Positions 1 through 8,261 of a DNA stretch of 64,000 nt are shown piece after piece. The DNA lies in contig NZ_VLKJ01000005.1 of assembly GCF_007830315.1 (NCBI RefSeq), forward strand, positions 1-64,000, given 5' to 3'. Source of the stretch: Novosphingobium taihuense (GTDB lineage: Bacteria > Pseudomonadota > Alphaproteobacteria > Sphingomonadales > Sphingomonadaceae). The notes under the pieces were generated by a model. The model saw nothing but the letters and a program-made list of their open reading frames with translations. It was not told the DNA's origin and searched no databases. Numbering within the stretch: the first letter of the stretch is position 1; every line of letters starts with the position of its first letter. The translations under genes were made by a program, and so were the position numbers.

Positions 1-453
1 TTAGGCGGCGTGGACAAATTTGAGCCAGTATCTGGCGGTGGCGAGATGGACCATCCCGAGGAAGCTGTTGGCCAGTTGATCGTATCGGGTGGCGATGGCG
101 CGGTTGATTTTAAGCTGCCCGAACATGCGCTCGATGCGATTGCGCTGCTTGTATAGCGCCCGATTGTGGTCGATTTTCACACGGCGGTTTGACCTGCCAG
201 GAATGACGGCCTCGATATTCCGTTCGGCAAGGTCGGCACGGATTGCGTCAGCGTCGTAGCCCTTGTCGGCGAGCAAAGCGTCAGGTGTTCGCTCTGGTAG
301 GTCGATCAGGTGATCATAAGCTTTGCAATCGGCCGCCTCGCCGACCGTCAGATGGAATGCGAGCGGTCGCCCGAGGGCATCAGCCAGGCAGTGAAGCTTA
401 CTGGTGAACCCGCCCCGCGAGCGGCCAAGAGCTCGTCGATGAGTCCCCCTTTT
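1..453 (-). CDS. IS5-family transposase, C-terminal frame (OrfB), read by -1 frameshift
   Basis: Read from the AAAAGGGGG run at 453-445 in the -1 frame, the sequence continues without stops as a normal IS5 transposase: G-G-F-T-S-K-L-H, then A-D-K-G-Y-D with the second catalytic Asp, then R-N-R-I-E-R-M-F-G-Q-L-K with the catalytic Glu. It ends at a TAA at the first three bases of the window. The geometry (first-base phase moves by exactly -1 relative to OrfA) fits programmed frameshifting on the A/G run. OrfB has no convincing start of its own near the run, which supports a fusion product of about 260 residues. The alternative is a simple inactivating frameshift mutation. Confidence 0.78.
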   Translation of the reverse strand, partial: KRGTHRRALGRSRGGFTSKLHCLADALGRPLAFHLTVGEAADCKAYDHLIDLPERTPDALLADKGYDADAIRADLAERNIEAVIPGRSNRRVKIDHNRALYKQRNRIERMFGQLKINRAIATRYDQLANSFLGMVHLATARYWLKFVHAA

Positions 454-782
454 CCGCCCGCTGCCGAGACGTGGGCGCGAACCGTGGTGCTGTCGATGCT
501 GTAGTGGCCGCTGTCCGCCATGATCTCCGCCAGCGTCACGGCGACGGTCTCCCAGACCCCGGCTTCACTCCAACGACGGAACCTCCGATAGATGGTATTC
601 CAGCTACCGTATTTGGGCGGCACGTCGCGCCATGGAGCGCCGCAGCGGAGACGCCACAGGATACCGTTGATGATCGAGCGGCTCTGTTCGGGCGGCCTGC
701 CTCGACCACGGTTCTCAGGCTCGATAGGCAACAAACCCTTCAGAACGCGCCATTCTGCTTCAGTGAGATCGCCCCTGCTCAA
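348..782 (-). CDS. IS5-family transposase, N-terminal frame (OrfA)
   Basis: This is the N-terminal half of the transposase: a helical DNA-binding region (L-T-E-A-E-W near the start, then W-R-L-R-C-G-A-P-W-R-D-V-P, typical of the DUF4096 domain of IS5 enzymes) followed by the first catalytic Asp in Y-S-I-D-S-T-T-V-R-A-H. I chose a TTG start at 782 because GGAGG lies a few bases upstream; the frame stays open to 812 with another TTG. The frame ends soon after the A4G5 run at 453-445, where the protein sequence stops making sense as a transposase, so the full enzyme must come from a shift into the other frame. Confidence 0.8.
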   Translation of the reverse strand: MSRGDLTEAEWRVLKGLLPIEPENRGRGRPPEQSRSIINGILWRLRCGAPWRDVPPKYGSWNTIYRRFRRWSEAGVWETVAVTLAEIMADSGHYSIDSTTVRAHVSAAGGKGGLIDELLAARGAGSPVSFTAWLMPSGDRSHSI

Positions 783-844
783 GCCTGCCTCCAAAAGGCA
801 GCCTTGAATCAATCCACACTCATCGCGTCAATGAAAAACCGGCA

Positions 845-1156
845 TTAGCGGGCCGTCGTCGTAAGATCAGCCCCGCACCGGCTGCATCGCTTCGCTGGCC
901 ATGGCACACTGATAAAACCTCTCACAAACAAGGATTTACCACAGGACGGGCATGCAATCATGAATGAGCGGATACCTCCTATCAACACCCACGCAAGCCC
1001 GAGCGGAACAATCACCGCGAATATCGTCTGAGACGACAAGCCAAAGGCGCTGAGCGCCAGCGGAATGCCCCAAATGATCGCAAACATTGCGACGATCGTC
1101 CAAAGCATATGCCGTTGGCCGGTGACATACACGCTTTCGGACCGCTTATCACTCAT
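845..1156 (-). CDS. Small membrane protein with C-terminal zinc ribbon, unknown function
   Basis: A 103-residue protein. Residues about 18-38 and 45-65 form two hydrophobic membrane segments. The C-terminal third carries C-P-S-C and then C-S-R-C, a four-cysteine zinc-ribbon arrangement. No Shine-Dalgarno site is obvious ahead of the ATG. It stands alone between the insertion sequence and the Gfo/Idh operon, and I do not recognise a specific family or function. Confidence 0.55.
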   Translation of the reverse strand: MSDKRSESVYVTGQRHMLWTIVAMFAIIWGIPLALSAFGLSSQTIFAVIVPLGLAWVLIGGIRSFMIACPSCGKSLFVRGFISVPWPAKRCSRCGADLTTTAR

Positions 1157-1261
1157 CGCGATATCATAGCTGGCGTGGCCGCAACCGTGAAACGAATTTG
1201 TCCACGCCGCCTAGCACCTTGTAGACGAGCTTGATCCCGCCGATTGCGGTCGTCAGGATTT

Positions 1262-1305
1262 AGACGAGATCTCTAGCCCAAGAAGCGCTGCACAAGATCT
1301 CGTCT
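1262..1305 (-). terminator. 11-bp inverted repeat downstream of the Gfo/Idh gene
   Basis: AGACGAGATCT at 1262-1272 is exactly repeated as its reverse complement at 1295-1305, with a 22-nt spacer. It begins 14 nt after the minus-strand stop of the Gfo/Idh gene. There is no T-run after the stem, so it is either a weak or Rho-assisted terminator, an mRNA 3' stabiliser, or a protein-binding palindrome. Confidence 0.45.
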
Positions 1306-1319
1306 GAACATTGATCGTC

Positions 1320-2471
1320 TTACAGATCTGCGAGCGTTATGCGCTTTCCGTTCTCGCTAGACATTTCAAGTGCCGTCACGACCTTGTGGGCGTGAAGCGC
1401 TTCCTCGAAGCTCGGTGATGCTTGCGCTTCACCGCGAATGGCAGCCAGCATGTTGTGGAACATCCAGCTCATTGACACCATGTAGGGAGGGGCGTTCTCC
1501 TTGCTCCAGGGCGTGCCCGGCACGGCATAGTATTCAGGTGAGATATCGACCAGACTGCCAGCCAGTTCCCCGTATTCCTTCTGTCTTGCCGGGCCAGCAT
1601 AGAGGCGAGCACTGGCGCCATCGCCAAAAGTGGGATCGGTGTAGAGCAGACGGCCTCTATCACCCCAGATTTCAACTCGCAGCACTTCAGAGTCTGGCAC
1701 GCACCAACCCGTCTGGAGATTTCCGATCGCGCCGTTCTCCATCTGCAGGGTGGCGCAGGCAAGATCGGCAGTGTCCGGCTTCAAGACTGTGCCGTCGGGA
1801 AGATTCCATTCCTTCACGCCGGTGGTCAGCAAGCCGGATAAGTTTGCGACAGGGCCGATCAGGTGAGTCAGCAGCAACGTGGTGTGCATGCCGAAATTGC
1901 GCCAGGCGCTACCGCCGCTCGCCTTGTCGGCCAGCCAGAGATAGGGCGAAACGCCGCCTTCGGGAAAGGTGCATGCGGGATAGTAATCTCCGTCCCTTTC
2001 CCACAATGGCATAAGCAACTGGACATTGAAGCCAAGGATATTGCCGAGAAAACCCTCGTCGATCATCGCCTTCATCTGCAAGGCAGCAGGCACCCAGCGG
2101 AACTGAGCGTCAACTGTGCCGATCAGTCCCTTCTCCTTGGCACGGGCCGTCTGATCCTTGGCCTGATCAAGCGTTACCGCAAACGGCAGGGCATTGTAGA
2201 CATGCTTGCCATTGTCCAATGCTGCCATGACCATTTCTGGCCGATACGCCGGGCGACTACCGACGTCGATGATATCGAGATCGGGATCGGCTGCCATTTC
2301 GGCAACGTTCCAGTATGCTTTTGGCACGCCAAAGGCTGCAGCCGCAGCCTCGGCTGTTTCCTGATGTGCGGTGCATACAGCGGCAACTTCTACGTTCGCC
2401 ATCTGACGCCACACGGTACCGTGAACCTTCAGGCTCCAGTTCGCGCCTATGATCCCGACCTTGGTTGGCAT
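1320..2471 (-). CDS. Gfo/Idh/MocA-family oxidoreductase lacking the EKP motif
   Basis: A 383-residue protein with an N-terminal Rossmann fold (V-G-I-I-G-A-N-W at residues 5-12) and the alpha/beta C-terminal domain of the Gfo/Idh/MocA family, which oxidises or reduces sugars and other polyols with NAD(P). AAGGAGAG sits about 9 nt before the ATG. The family's conserved E-K-P triad (the Lys is usually catalytic) falls at residues 94-96 and reads A-L-P here, and the nucleotide-binding loop has W-S-L in place of small residues. The usual chemistry is therefore doubtful. It is the last gene of a three-gene minus-strand operon, 32 nt behind the SDR gene. Confidence 0.8.
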   Translation of the reverse strand: MPTKVGIIGANWSLKVHGTVWRQMANVEVAAVCTAHQETAEAAAAAFGVPKAYWNVAEMAADPDLDIIDVGSRPAYRPEMVMAALDNGKHVYNALPFAVTLDQAKDQTARAKEKGLIGTVDAQFRWVPAALQMKAMIDEGFLGNILGFNVQLLMPLWERDGDYYPACTFPEGGVSPYLWLADKASGGSAWRNFGMHTTLLLTHLIGPVANLSGLLTTGVKEWNLPDGTVLKPDTADLACATLQMENGAIGNLQTGWCVPDSEVLRVEIWGDRGRLLYTDPTFGDGASARLYAGPARQKEYGELAGSLVDISPEYYAVPGTPWSKENAPPYMVSMSWMFHNMLAAIRGEAQASPSFEEALHAHKVVTALEMSSENGKRITLADL

Positions 2472-2503
2472 TGTGCCGCTCTCCTTGTGCAGTGACGACA
2501 GGC

Positions 2504-3496
2504 TCAGGGATACACGCCCTGCTTGCGAGCGGCGGCGGCAACGGCGGTAAACTCCTCGTAGACGGTCATCGGCTGGCTGAATTCGCCAAGCTCACTGATC
2601 TTGTCAAAATGGGTGGAGATGTCTTCCAGGGTCGGTGGAACGCTGCCTTTGGGAGCAACCCAGCCTTCACCTGCACAAATGCGCACACGGGCATACCGAC
2701 CGCTATTTGACGAATACAAGCCGTGTGTGGCCTGGCAATTCTCGCTAACAAGATAGAGTGCCAGGGGAGTGTTGAATTCTGGCACCACGCGCCCGTCGCT
2801 TGCCGAGAAGTCGGCCGTCTGTATCGACTTGGCGAACTCGGGGATTTCCATGAATCCCTGATCCATCTCGTCAGCCAAGCGTGAAACCGCAGTGGGCAGT
2901 AGGACGTTCGACTGGATGCCGTAAGCTGAGCCTTCAAGCGCGATCACGTTCGACAGCCCCACCATGGCTCCTTTCCCAGAAGCATAGTTGGCCTGCCATG
3001 CATGTCCGAACATGGCTGATGCAGACCCTGTGAACAGCATACGCCCGTAACCGTTGGCACGCATTGCACGATAGGCGGGCTGTCCCACGTAGAATGCGGC
3101 CTTGAGATGAACGTCTATGATCGGGTCAATCTGCTCGTCGGTAAGATCTTCGAACCGGGAATTCCGCAGAAAACCGGCATTGCTGATCAGCACGTCAACG
3201 CGGCCCCATGCGTCAAGGGCGGTTTGAACCACAGAAGCGCCACCGGCGCGCGTGGCAACACTATCTGTGTTCGCGACTGCGGTACCACCAAGATCACGGA
3301 TTTCCTCGACCACGCGTTCTGCTGCCGTCGCCGAAGCACCAACCCCGGATCCGCTGCCGCCAAGATCATTCACCACAACCTTAGCCCCGCGACGGGCAAG
3401 TTCGAGCGCATACTCGCGACCAAGACCATTGCCAGCACCAGTCACAATTGCGACGCGGTCATCGAACCTGATTTGAGCCACTGCTGCACTCTCCAT
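2504..3496 (-). CDS. SDR-family dehydrogenase, MFE-2-like (3-hydroxyacyl-CoA type)
   Basis: A 330-residue short-chain dehydrogenase. The N-terminus shows T-G-A-G-N-G-L-G-R-E-Y-A-L-E followed by V-V-V-N-D-L-G-G, the hallmark of the dehydrogenase domain of peroxisomal multifunctional enzyme 2 and bacterial relatives acting on 3-hydroxyacyl-CoA. The active site reads Y-A-S-G-K. It is about 70 residues longer than a minimal SDR because of a C-terminal extension also seen in MFE-2-like proteins. The hydratase and SCP2 domains of eukaryotic MFE-2 are absent. An in-frame GTG at 3481 behind GGAGAG is a possible alternative start. It lies between the sulfotransferase and the Gfo/Idh gene, probably one transcript. 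Confidence 0.85.
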   Translation of the reverse strand: MESAAVAQIRFDDRVAIVTGAGNGLGREYALELARRGAKVVVNDLGGSGSGVGASATAAERVVEEIRDLGGTAVANTDSVATRAGGASVVQTALDAWGRVDVLISNAGFLRNSRFEDLTDEQIDPIIDVHLKAAFYVGQPAYRAMRANGYGRMLFTGSASAMFGHAWQANYASGKGAMVGLSNVIALEGSAYGIQSNVLLPTAVSRLADEMDQGFMEIPEFAKSIQTADFSASDGRVVPEFNTPLALYLVSENCQATHGLYSSNSGRYARVRICAGEGWVAPKGSVPPTLEDISTHFDKISELGEFSQPMTVYEEFTAVAAAARKQGVYP

Positions 3497-3583
3497 TTTC
3501 CCGTTTCCGAAATGCTAGGGGCGTAAAAGGGCCGACGAAAGAGCGATCCAACATCATCGCAAGCGCGATTGCCTGGCCGAAAG

Positions 3584-4756
3584 CTAGTATCCGTACCGTG
3601 CGCGGTAAGTGCTGTAGCGTTCCTTCAATGCGTCGGAACTGTGGCCGTAGTCTTCGGGCGTAAATCGTTGCATCGTTGAAGATCGCCTGGGATTGGCAGC
3701 GAGCCAACCGAGCATTGCCGTCTCTGCTTCTTCAGACAGAACCAATCCGAACTGATCGTAGATTTTTCTGACGAAGCCGATTTGATCTTTGACGAAATCA
3801 TTGAACTGGACGTCGAGAACTCGTCCAGGATGAGCGTCCTTGACCGCATCTGCACGGCTCATCGCCTGTTGCCAGAACTCCTCTTCGCGAGCGAAAACGC
3901 CTTGGATGTCGGCCTGTTCACCGCGGAAGATGCGGTGGGCACTACCGATCAGGTTTACCACAGAGGGGATGGCCTGCAGTGGATCACGGTGCGTCTGCAC
4001 GATCATGGCATCCGGGAACACGTTCAGAACTTCCTGCAGGGAAAAAGTGTCTGTAGGGTTCTTGAGCAGCCATGTGCGGTGCGGATCGTGGGCACCAACC
4101 AGTCTCAGATTGTCCGCAAGGCGCAGATAACTTGGAGTATCATCCTGCGCACGATACCAGCGATCGTAGTTTGGAATAACGAATTGGGAACAGAACATAT
4201 TTGATCGAAAGCTCTGTGCCAGAAGATCCAGAGATTCCTCTACCGTGTCGACGGCCATTCCGTGATCTTCCAGCATTTCAGGTGCTTGCGCCAGCATCGC
4301 ATCAAGACTTGCCTTGGCCTGCTGGAAATCGGGATTGGCCGCCCATTCGGCACGCGGCGGACGGGGTTGGGGGGCAGAGCAAAGCCAGCGCTCCACGCCC
4401 TGAAACTGCGGGTCCATGGAAAGAAGCTTATGCAGCGCCGTTGTTCCGGACCTTACGATGCCACATACGATGAGTGGTCGGACAATCGGTCGCTTCATCG
4501 CTTCAGGATGCTGCTTGAATCCTTCGACTGAGCGCAGTCGCCCTGCCAGATGGCCCAGCACATTCTCCCGCGCGGCAACCATGCCTTGTGCCGAAAGGCC
4601 AGCTTCTTTAAGATCTGCCAGCAACAGATCCAAGCCTGCATGAAAGTCGGAGTCTCCGAAATCATCAAGCCCTGTGCGGCGGGCCGCTTGCTCGCACATC
4701 TGTTCTCTGGTTGCGCCAACCAGAGATACCTCGCTCACTTCAGCGGCTGTGCGCAC
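3584..4756 (-). CDS. Sulfotransferase-family protein
   Basis: A 390-residue protein with the 5'-phosphosulfate-binding loop V-R-S-G-T-T-A-L-H about 100 residues in and a downstream H-R-D-P segment, both typical of the bacterial Sulfotransfer_3 group that moves sulfate from PAPS to an alcohol or phenol. The GTG at 4756 is preferred because AAAGGA lies 7 nt ahead of it; a GTG at 4786 in the same frame has no such site. It is the first gene of the minus operon with SDR and Gfo/Idh and diverges from the LuxR-type regulator over about 100 bp. Whether it truly transfers sulfate is not shown; in sphingomonad catabolic clusters such genes are common but mostly uncharacterised. Confidence 0.8.
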   Translation of the reverse strand: MRTAAEVSEVSLVGATREQMCEQAARRTGLDDFGDSDFHAGLDLLLADLKEAGLSAQGMVAARENVLGHLAGRLRSVEGFKQHPEAMKRPIVRPLIVCGIVRSGTTALHKLLSMDPQFQGVERWLCSAPQPRPPRAEWAANPDFQQAKASLDAMLAQAPEMLEDHGMAVDTVEESLDLLAQSFRSNMFCSQFVIPNYDRWYRAQDDTPSYLRLADNLRLVGAHDPHRTWLLKNPTDTFSLQEVLNVFPDAMIVQTHRDPLQAIPSVVNLIGSAHRIFRGEQADIQGVFAREEEFWQQAMSRADAVKDAHPGRVLDVQFNDFVKDQIGFVRKIYDQFGLVLSEEAETAMLGWLAANPRRSSTMQRFTPEDYGHSSDALKERYSTYRARYGY

Positions 4757-4854
4757 CTGACATTCCTTTCGCAAAATCTCCACCACCAGTAGTACTCGTA
4801 ATGTTGCCTCCTGCTGTCCCCAAATGGCAATGTGACATGAGGAGAGATAGCCTG

Positions 4855-5955
4855 ATGAATGCCAGTATGGAGAAGGATCTCATCGCGCTTGTGCACGAGG
4901 GCGTCATTGCCGAGAACGGCTGGCAGGCGCTCACCGATGCCCTGCGCCAGGCGGTTGGCGCAGCACATGCCAACCTTACCTTCAGGCGAACCGATGCGCC
5001 GATGTCTGATCTTACATCCTATGTCAGTGGTGGGCCAACCGAGGATATGAGCCGGTTCTATTTCGGAGGGTTCCACCGCACTGATCCCTTGCCGTACTAT
5101 CGCTTGATGCCCGGGAGATCGTATGGATTGGCAGACATCTTCGCGCCGGATGACAAATCTGCTCAGGATCAGCTTCGCTTGCTGCTACAGCCGTTTGGCG
5201 AGCCACATCTGCTGATTTTGCGCATCACCGAGCCCGGTGGAGCTAATGCTTGGCTGACCGTTATCCGCGATACGCCGGAGTTTTCCAGGACAGAGCGAGA
5301 ATTGATCGAGGCCCTGGGACGACATCTGGGTATCGCACTGCAAGCCTATGTCAGGCTGAATGACACCCAAGCGCGCTTGGCTGCGTACACCAGCGCGATG
5401 GGCCGCCTCAATGTGGGGATCGTCACGCTTACCGCCGATGGAAGGATCATCGATGCAGACCATGTCGTGAGCCGCCTGCTCATCCAGGGCGAAATCATGG
5501 GCCGCGATCCGCATGGGCGTCTGACGCTTGCAGATGGAACTGCCGCTCGAGCGCTCGGTGCCGCTTTGCGTGATTTCACCCGTGATCGGACGGGCCGTTC
5601 CAGGGCCGTCCGGCTGAGCGAAGGGAAGCGGGCAGATATGCTGTTGCTTCCGGTTGCAGAACGCCCTGTGACCGGGCCTTTCACCCCGGTCCTGCGTGCC
5701 TACGTTCATATCGATCATGAAACGGCCGGCGACAGCCTGGAATCCCTCATGGAAATGTTTCGACTGACTCGCTCAGAAGCAAAACTGGCATTTGCTTTGT
5801 GCGAGGGGCACACACTTGCCGAGTCAGCTGAAAGGCTTGGCGTGACTCTCCAGACCGCTCGGACCTATTCCAAGCGAATCTTTCAGAAGACGGGCACGCG
5901 ACGGCAGGCCGAACTTGTTCGGACATTGCTCACCAGCACGCTCAGTCTTGTCTGA
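4855..5955 (+). CDS. LuxR-type transcriptional regulator with large unknown sensor region
   Basis: A 366-residue regulator. The last 65 or so residues form a LuxR/GerE helix-turn-helix (L-T-R-S-E-A-K-L-A-F-A-L, then L-G-V-T-L-Q-T-A-R-T-Y-S-K-R-I-F). The first 300 residues resemble GAF/PAS-like sensor modules but have no clear ligand signature, and there is no autoinducer domain or receiver domain. The ATG at 4855 is chosen because GAGGAGAG lies 8-16 nt upstream; the frame is open further back. It is divergent from the sulfotransferase operon and ends 9 nt from the convergent CMD gene, so it likely controls one or both sides. Confidence 0.85.
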   Translation: MNASMEKDLIALVHEGVIAENGWQALTDALRQAVGAAHANLTFRRTDAPMSDLTSYVSGGPTEDMSRFYFGGFHRTDPLPYYRLMPGRSYGLADIFAPDDKSAQDQLRLLLQPFGEPHLLILRITEPGGANAWLTVIRDTPEFSRTERELIEALGRHLGIALQAYVRLNDTQARLAAYTSAMGRLNVGIVTLTADGRIIDADHVVSRLLIQGEIMGRDPHGRLTLADGTAARALGAALRDFTRDRTGRSRAVRLSEGKRADMLLLPVAERPVTGPFTPVLRAYVHIDHETAGDSLESLMEMFRLTRSEAKLAFALCEGHTLAESAERLGVTLQTARTYSKRIFQKTGTRRQAELVRTLLTSTLSLV

Positions 5956-5964
5956 GCGCTGCGG

Positions 5965-6384
5965 TCAAAGCATTCCGCGCTCTTCAGCCGTGCGGGTCGT
6001 TGTATCGAGACCCTGTTCGCGCAGCACCTCGACAATCGCAGTGGTCGCGCTGGCAACCGCCGGAAATCCGACATAGGGCAGTGTCTGGATCAGCGCTTCT
6101 TCGATTTCGCGCACCGTCAGGCCGTTGGTCAGACCGATGCGGATGTGGTTCTTCAATTCCAGCAATTGACGCTGGGCGATGAGGACACCGATTACGACAA
6201 GGCTGCGCTGCTTCCGTTCCAGTCCGTCACGGGTCCAGACGGCACCGAACGCATAATCCGTCGCCAGCTTGCCGATCGCAGCGCCAAAGCCATCCGAAGT
6301 GATGCCTTGGCGCATCTGTTCGGCCCGCTCATCTCCCATGATTTCGGCAAAAAACTTAAGACCGCGCTCGGTTACATCAGACAT
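5965..6384 (-). CDS. Carboxymuconolactone decarboxylase-family protein
   Basis: A 139-residue all-helical protein of the CMD/AhpD-like family. The conserved block L-E-L-K-N-H-I-R-I-G-L-T-N-G-L-T is present. There is no C-x-x-C pair, so it is of the decarboxylase type and not the AhpD peroxidase type. The ATG at 6384 is used because GGAGG precedes it by about 8 nt; an upstream ATG at 6399 overlaps that site. It follows the alpha/beta hydrolase gene by 56 nt and is probably co-transcribed, suggesting a ring-cleavage or lactone step, although many family members have no known substrate. Confidence 0.8.
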   Translation of the reverse strand: MSDVTERGLKFFAEIMGDERAEQMRQGITSDGFGAAIGKLATDYAFGAVWTRDGLERKQRSLVVIGVLIAQRQLLELKNHIRIGLTNGLTVREIEEALIQTLPYVGFPAVASATTAIVEVLREQGLDTTTRTAEERGML

Positions 6385-6440
6385 CGGGCAAACCTCCATG
6401 CGGGTCTCGCCGGGGGAAGGGTACCCCCGGCCAGATTGTG

Positions 6441-7358
6441 TCAGATCAGGTATTCACGAAAGAAGCTGGCAGCTGCACCGATCGTCTGTTCGCGGAAGCC
6501 TGGCTTGTAGCAGTCCAACTGATCCATTTTCAGCGATACCATGCGCTTGGGTTCGCCAGCTTCGCGGTAAGCGGTCTGGATCGGCTCGTTGGGATGGTAA
6601 ACGTCGTGACCCGTCAACTGCACGATGCAGTATGCCCTCGGCGCGATCTTGCGCGAGGTATGACTCGCGTCGAATTGCATGACATGTTCAAAGCTCTCGA
6701 TGGTGATCGACGGAGCGGAGTGCATCAGCATATCGCCGGTCTTGGCATACCATCCCATCACGTCTTCGATCATCGCCGGATCTGCTGGCATAGGCGTGAA
6801 GCCATCTTCCGGCGGGGCGCCCATGGGCATCGATGGATCACCGCCTTCGGCAAAACGCTTGCGCCGCGCCTCGAGCAGGTATTTGCGGACAGCAAGGTAA
6901 TCGGTTTCGCGGTTGAGCGATCGGATCCAGTTGTCGCCGTCAAGGATCGGTGCCTGCGCCACGCAAGCCCGGACGCGAATATCGTGCGCAGCTACGTGCG
7001 TAACGATCCCTCCGCCGAAGCTGGTTCCCCAGATCCCGATCCGGTCCGCATCAACACCAGGCTGGGCCTCGAGCCAATCAATTGCGGCTCGGAAATCCTC
7101 GACTTCCTGCATCGGATAGAGACGCCCGCGTGGTTCGCCGCCCGATGTACCGAAATGCCTGTAATCGATCGCCAGCGTAACAAAGCCAGCTTCTGCGAAC
7201 AGCCTGCCTTCCTCTACCAGACTGGTCCGGGAAACAGTGAAGCCGTGACCAATCACCAAGGCAGGATAGCTGCCATTGGTGTTAAAATTCGCCGGAAGAT
7301 ACAGATCGCCTTCGCAGACAGTGCCTTGGCTGGTGAATTGTATCGTGCTGCCGCTCAC
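6441..7358 (-). CDS. Alpha/beta hydrolase (dienelactone hydrolase-like)
   Basis: A 305-residue alpha/beta hydrolase. The nucleophile elbow is G-T-S-F-G-G with Ser about residue 113, preceded by the oxyanion segment G-H-G-F and by D-Y-R-H-F-G-T-S-G-G. This pattern fits the DLH/COG1073 group that cleaves esters, lactones or C-C bonds. The GTG at 7358 is preferred because AGGGAGA precedes it by about 5 nt; the frame extends to 7400 without a site. It sits between a SnoaL-like gene and the CMD-like gene in the same orientation. Confidence 0.8.
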   Translation of the reverse strand: MSGSTIQFTSQGTVCEGDLYLPANFNTNGSYPALVIGHGFTVSRTSLVEEGRLFAEAGFVTLAIDYRHFGTSGGEPRGRLYPMQEVEDFRAAIDWLEAQPGVDADRIGIWGTSFGGGIVTHVAAHDIRVRACVAQAPILDGDNWIRSLNRETDYLAVRKYLLEARRKRFAEGGDPSMPMGAPPEDGFTPMPADPAMIEDVMGWYAKTGDMLMHSAPSITIESFEHVMQFDASHTSRKIAPRAYCIVQLTGHDVYHPNEPIQTAYREAGEPKRMVSLKMDQLDCYKPGFREQTIGAAASFFREYLI

Positions 7359-7482
7359 GGTTTGTCTCCCTTTAAATTTTGCCCGCGCTGAAGTGGGCAC
7401 TAAGCGATCTCGTTCTCGGGGCCGGGGACGTAGTCTCGTGAGGCGACAGTGCGGCCGAACGACCGGAATCCCTTGGATTACC

Positions 7483-8043
7483 TCACGGTTGTCTGGTTAT
7501 CTCGGCCAGTGCTTCACTGTCCATTTCGGCCCAGAAGGGCTGCCAGGTCGGGAAATCCCCCGGGAGGTCCGGCAAGCGGCTGGACCACTTTTCCCACAAC
7601 TGAAACGGTGATGCAGGGCGTTCAAGCACGTCTGCCGAATACCAGTGCTTTTCGTGGCGGCGTTCAAAGAACCATTGCCCATCTCGGCGGACATAGCGGT
7701 CGAAGTAGATGATCGCCATGACAACCCACTGGTCGCCATCCTCGTGCTCGGCTCGGCAATAGACTGTGCCAGTAGCGGTATCGTCATCAATGAAGTCAAC
7801 CACATGGCCGCAGATTTGATGGACCGAGCGGTAGAATGTCTTCACACTGGGTGCGATGAATGTTCGCAGGGCTTCGCGCCCCTTCCCACGCCGACCGCAA
7901 TCCACGTCCTCGACGAACAAGTTCAGCCAGGAATCGATATCGCGCGAGTCTACCGCGATGGCATAGCGGCAGGGTAGTTCGCCAATAGCCTGCCTCGCTT
8001 CCGTGCGTTCGATCCTGCGCGCTAGATCTGCGATGTCGGTCAT
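7483..8043 (-). CDS. SnoaL-like / NTF2-fold protein 1
   Basis: A 186-residue protein with the small cone-shaped SnoaL/NTF2 fold signature: an N-terminal helix (R-I-E-R-T-E-A-R-Q-A-I-G-E-L-P-C-R-Y) with a D-S-R-D-I-D-S-W-L-N-L-F strand region, as in ring-hydroxylating dioxygenase small subunits and bacterial polyketide cyclases. AAAGGA precedes the ATG at 8043. The family includes isomerases, dehydratases and pure binding proteins, so the reaction is unknown. It is one of three such proteins in the window and is divergent from the DUF1214 gene across about 218 bp that contain a palindrome. Confidence 0.75.
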   Translation of the reverse strand: MTDIADLARRIERTEARQAIGELPCRYAIAVDSRDIDSWLNLFVEDVDCGRRGKGREALRTFIAPSVKTFYRSVHQICGHVVDFIDDDTATGTVYCRAEHEDGDQWVVMAIIYFDRYVRRDGQWFFERRHEKHWYSADVLERPASPFQLWEKWSSRLPDLPGDFPTWQPFWAEMDSEALAEITRQP

Positions 8044-8102
8044 GCGAAGTCCTTTCCGCAAGCCTTTTGCGGCCCGCCTTTCTCGGACGTTCACTAACCC
8101 GG

Positions 8103-8125
8103 CGTTTGCGGTGCGTGCAAACGCT
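8103..8125. promoter_or_regulatory. Perfect 8-bp inverted repeat, operator-like
   Basis: GCGTTTGC at 8103-8110 and GCAAACGC at 8118-8125, spaced by 7 nt, lie in the divergent region between the SnoaL gene (minus) and the DUF1214 gene (plus). The geometry suits a dimeric regulator. A looser version of the same arms occurs beside the tandem repeat near 49.42 kb. Confidence 0.4.
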
Positions 8126-8261
8126 GAGCCGAATCTGGCCGTTTCGATCATGGTCGCGATATGCGAGCGCGATTTCTGGCCGAGACAACCTGGGACGCGC
8201 ACTTCAGTTTGCAACAATGCACAATGATGGGAAGGCAGTATCTCTGTCATGGGAGCGCGCG

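Larger units (their letters stand above)
1..812 (-). mobile_element. IS5-family insertion sequence, partial at window edge
   Basis: Two reading frames on the minus strand together encode a DDE transposase of the IS5 family, of the kind that uses two overlapping frames (IS427-like). The end beyond the transposase stop codon lies outside the window. On the other side I could not pick out a terminal inverted repeat or target duplication with confidence, so the true boundary is somewhere between about 812 and 850. The element sits just outside the catabolic genes and is the only recognisable mobile element in the window. Confidence 0.85.
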
